From: GH45 sp965370965
GTDB taxonomy: Bacteria > Bacteroidota > Bacteroidia > Bacteroidales > SZUA-534
Assembly (NCBI GenBank): GCA_965370965.1
Contig: CBDUWQ010000177.1
Span: 1 to 8,110, forward strand
Direction of reading: 5' to 3'
DNA length: 8,110 bases
The translations under genes and the position numbers were made by a program. The notes beneath the pieces were generated by a model. That model was not told the DNA's origin. It ran no database searches and saw nothing but the letters and a program-made list of their open reading frames with translations. Positions 6,303 through 8,110 of this stretch are shown in pieces; the stretch's first letter is position 1; each line of letters opens with the position of its first letter.

Positions 6303-7835
6303 CTACTCTTTAATGGTTGTAATTATTACTCTTTTTTCTGCTTTTTGAACATCATTTGCTACTTTTTTAAAACCTCGTGTGTTTACTAAAATTTCATTTA
6401 GCCCATCGCTAATAAAATCGTAGCCATATTGTTGGGTAACATTCAGTTTATCAAAAGCCTTGGTTTGGGCGTTTAATTGCAATGTTTCAACACCAAAAGG
6501 CTCGGCACACTCAAATTCATATGGTAGTTCATATACCATATTTACCTTGTCGGAACCTATGTAGTAATTATCAACCAATAATATGCGTGAACCATCGGCC
6601 ATGTGGTAAATTACCCTAATGTAACTTTCAATATTTACACGTACAAAAAGTTTTAAAATATCGCCCTCGGCATAAATAAGGTTTTCATCGCCTTTATTTG
6701 TCCATATTTCTGTCAATAAACCACCGCCTTTTACTTCATCGGTTTTAAAGGCTTTCATTGTTGAATATGCTTGCTGAAAATTTTCGGGTTTGTAGTTTAT
6801 GCTGTTATTTGTAAGCCATGTAGTGTTTAATTTGGTTTCGGCACTGGCAAGTATTTTATTGCTTTTAGTATCTTTTAGTACCAGAATAATTTTAATTGCA
6901 TTACCCTCTTCCCAATAAGTACCGTTTAACATTTTATTTACTTGCTCCTGTTCTGTTTTAGTAATATTGGACACAACGTTTATTCCGGCTTCTGAGCTTA
7001 ATTTCTGCTCTAATGTTTTTGAAAACCTGCGCGAAAAAGAACTTCCCATCTTAGTATCCTGATACGAAAGATTAACTAACCTAATGGTTTTAACATTGTC
7101 AGCCAATTGACTTTTTAATGCAAAAGCAAGCATTGATGCAGCTTCGTTAATATCACCTGTTGTGCTTTTTTCAAGTTTTGCTTTTAAGTTTTCTACCTCT
7201 GTTTTTAATGTTTTAAAATCGTTCATTAATAGTTCATCCTCAGTAATTTCAGGGTTAAGCGCAAACATTATGCTTTGTCCCTCCTCTGCAACCCTAAATT
7301 GAGGGTAACAGCTATTCAGTTGCATTAGTTGCTTGGTTTGTTGTCCGGTTAATGCTTTTGCCTGATCGAGTTTTTGTTGAATACTACTTTTTGTTCTTTT
7401 TAAAATACCAAGGTAATTGGTCATTACCTCTTTTCTATTTGCATAAGCAAAAGCATATCCGGTTTTCGATTTTTTATCATAATATGTTTTAAATTTAAGC
7501 CCGGCAATGGTCATGCCCGATGTTGAAACACTCGACATCATAAATAATTCAGAAAAGTTATCACCCTCCTCTTTTGTAGCCATTATACTTGCTGACTCAA
7601 TAGTGGTTTGTACACTTTGAACCAGTTCGGTTTGGGCGTATCCTTTTAATTTCTCAATAAAAACATCTTGCTCTTGGTTATGCTGGTTTTTATACTGAGC
7701 ATAACCATTAATGTATTCCTTGTTGGGATATTTCAGGTTACGTTGTTGTTTGTTTGTCCAGGTTGGTGGTTGTGCAATTGTATTAATACATAAAGCCATT
7801 ACTACAAGGAGAAGTAAAAAAAATCTCATTTTCAT
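6303..7835 (-). CDS. Exported LPP20-like / DUF4384-like protein, probable partner of the caspase
   Basis: This 510-residue protein has a Sec signal peptide (1-22, ending TIAQ; Cys16 is not in a proper lipobox). An LPP20-like part follows (about 24-140), with PPTWTNK, EYINGYAQ and the helix GYAQTELVQSVQTTIES. A helical, probably coiled-coil region spans about 143-225. Residues about 245-340 (TIRLVNLSYQD, then a helix, then INVVSN and a helix) resemble the FlgO/LpoB/TolB-like fold of outer-membrane accessory proteins. Residues about 385-460 (EGDILKLFVRVNIESYIRVIYHM and onward) resemble DUF4384, often found with or fused to bacterial caspase-type proteases. The role is unknown; a periplasmic sensing or assembly partner is inference. 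It is first in the run of minus-strand genes, 42 bp before the caspase remnant. The start at 7835 is set by the signal peptide; ATG at 7829 would also serve. Confidence 0.8.
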   Translation of the reverse strand: MKMRFFLLLLVVMALCINTIAQPPTWTNKQQRNLKYPNKEYINGYAQYKNQHNQEQDVFIEKLKGYAQTELVQSVQTTIESASIMATKEEGDNFSELFMMSSVSTSGMTIAGLKFKTYYDKKSKTGYAFAYANRKEVMTNYLGILKRTKSSIQQKLDQAKALTGQQTKQLMQLNSCYPQFRVAEEGQSIMFALNPEITEDELLMNDFKTLKTEVENLKAKLEKSTTGDINEAASMLAFALKSQLADNVKTIRLVNLSYQDTKMGSSFSRRFSKTLEQKLSSEAGINVVSNITKTEQEQVNKMLNGTYWEEGNAIKIILVLKDTKSNKILASAETKLNTTWLTNNSINYKPENFQQAYSTMKAFKTDEVKGGGLLTEIWTNKGDENLIYAEGDILKLFVRVNIESYIRVIYHMADGSRILLVDNYYIGSDKVNMVYELPYEFECAEPFGVETLQLNAQTKAFDKLNVTQQYGYDFISDGLNEILVNTRGFKKVANDVQKAEKRVIITTIKE

Positions 7836-7910
7836 ATAATTTTGTAGGTTTATAATTTAGTGTCAGCAATAAAAATACAAAAATTTGATCTAAGAGTACT
7901 AATTATATCC

Positions 7911-7946
7911 AAAATAAAGAAGCCTTACAGATTTTCTGTAAGGCTT
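7911..7946 (-). terminator. Rho-independent terminator of the efflux gene
   Basis: AAGCCTTACAG and CTGTAAGGCTT form a perfect 11-bp stem around a five-base loop (7920-7946). On the minus strand the stem is followed by CTTTATTTT, a T-rich tract, so it should end the transcript arriving from the efflux gene about 100 bases upstream and insulate the caspase cluster. The plus-strand side lacks a T tract, and no plus-strand gene precedes it. Confidence 0.75.
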
Positions 7947-8043
7947 TAGAATTAATGGACAATTTTACTTTTCAGTTACTTATTTTTCTGATAATGTATT
8001 TGTTGAACTTCCAATAATAAATTACAAGTTGCAAGAGGTTTAT

Positions 8044-8110
8044 TTAGTCTTTATCAATCCAACCGCCACCAAGCACTTTATATAAACCTGTGTAAGCTGT
8101 AAGTCGGCGT
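8044..8110 (-). CDS. C-terminal end of a TolC/NodT-type outer-membrane efflux protein (partial)
   Basis: Only the last 21 codons are in the window; the rest lies beyond the right edge. They read RRLTAYTGLYKVLGGGWIDKD and stop at 8044-8046. The motif LYKxLGGGW close to the C-terminus is characteristic of NodT/OprM-type outer-membrane factors of RND efflux systems, which form the exit channel across the outer membrane. It is a separate unit from the caspase cluster, with a strong terminator between. The identification rests on one short motif. Confidence 0.65.
   Translation of the reverse strand, partial: RRLTAYTGLYKVLGGGWIDKD

Noticed and set aside
7837..7844. Perfect TAATTTTG -7 box on the plus strand
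   Set aside because: No plus-strand gene follows before the right edge and the T-rich tract makes a chance match likely.
7870..7877. TATTTTTA on the minus strand as a promoter for the caspase cluster
   Set aside because: It misses the final G of the Bacteroidota -7 consensus and has no TTG at the -33 distance; a promoter must lie in 7836-7910 but I cannot point to it.

Overview
The window looks like a chromosomal stretch of an AT-rich Bacteroidota. The case rests on five signal peptides that all end in Ala-Gln, A-rich leaders without a Shine-Dalgarno sequence, a TAnnTTTG-type promoter box, and protein architectures common in that phylum (WD40-caspase fusions, LPP20-like and DUF4384-like secreted proteins). 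Genus and species cannot be told from the sequence alone.

Layout. At the left, a plus-strand gene (76-798) encodes an unrecognised, probably cytoplasmic 240-residue protein and ends at a hairpin terminator (854-889). Everything else is on the minus strand, read from right to left. At the far right (8044-8110) is the last 21 codons of an outer-membrane efflux protein (TolC/NodT type) with its own terminator (7911-7946). Next come a 510-residue exported protein with LPP20-like, FlgO/LpoB-like and DUF4384-like parts (6303-7835), a 90-codon remnant of a WD40-caspase paralogue (5988-6260), a full-size exported WD40-caspase (2716-5983, interrupted by a frameshift at about 2995), a short exported LPP20-like protein (2135-2647), and an exported CAP/SCP-domain protein broken by two frameshifts (878-2045).

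How the genes may work together. The first three minus-strand genes are tightly spaced (42 and 4 bp) and probably co-transcribed; the LPP20-like and CAP genes follow after gaps of 68 and 89 bp and may have their own promoters. All five products start with a Sec signal peptide, so this appears to be a periplasmic or surface module: a large propeller platform with a caspase-type cysteine protease and an EF-hand tail, companions with LPP20/DUF4384 modules, and a CAP-domain protein. A joint role is inference from proximity, shared export and domain families.

Points of note. Reading across frames restores intact domains: the caspase C-terminal half with a canonical EF-hand loop lies just beyond the stop, and the CAP domain regains all four expected His/Glu residues when one base is restored at each of two sites. 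The 90-codon ORF joins the first WD blade of a caspase paralogue directly to that paralogue's last 35 residues, so it is an internally deleted copy. Three small indels within 5 kb mean either gene decay or assembly errors; this cannot be settled here.
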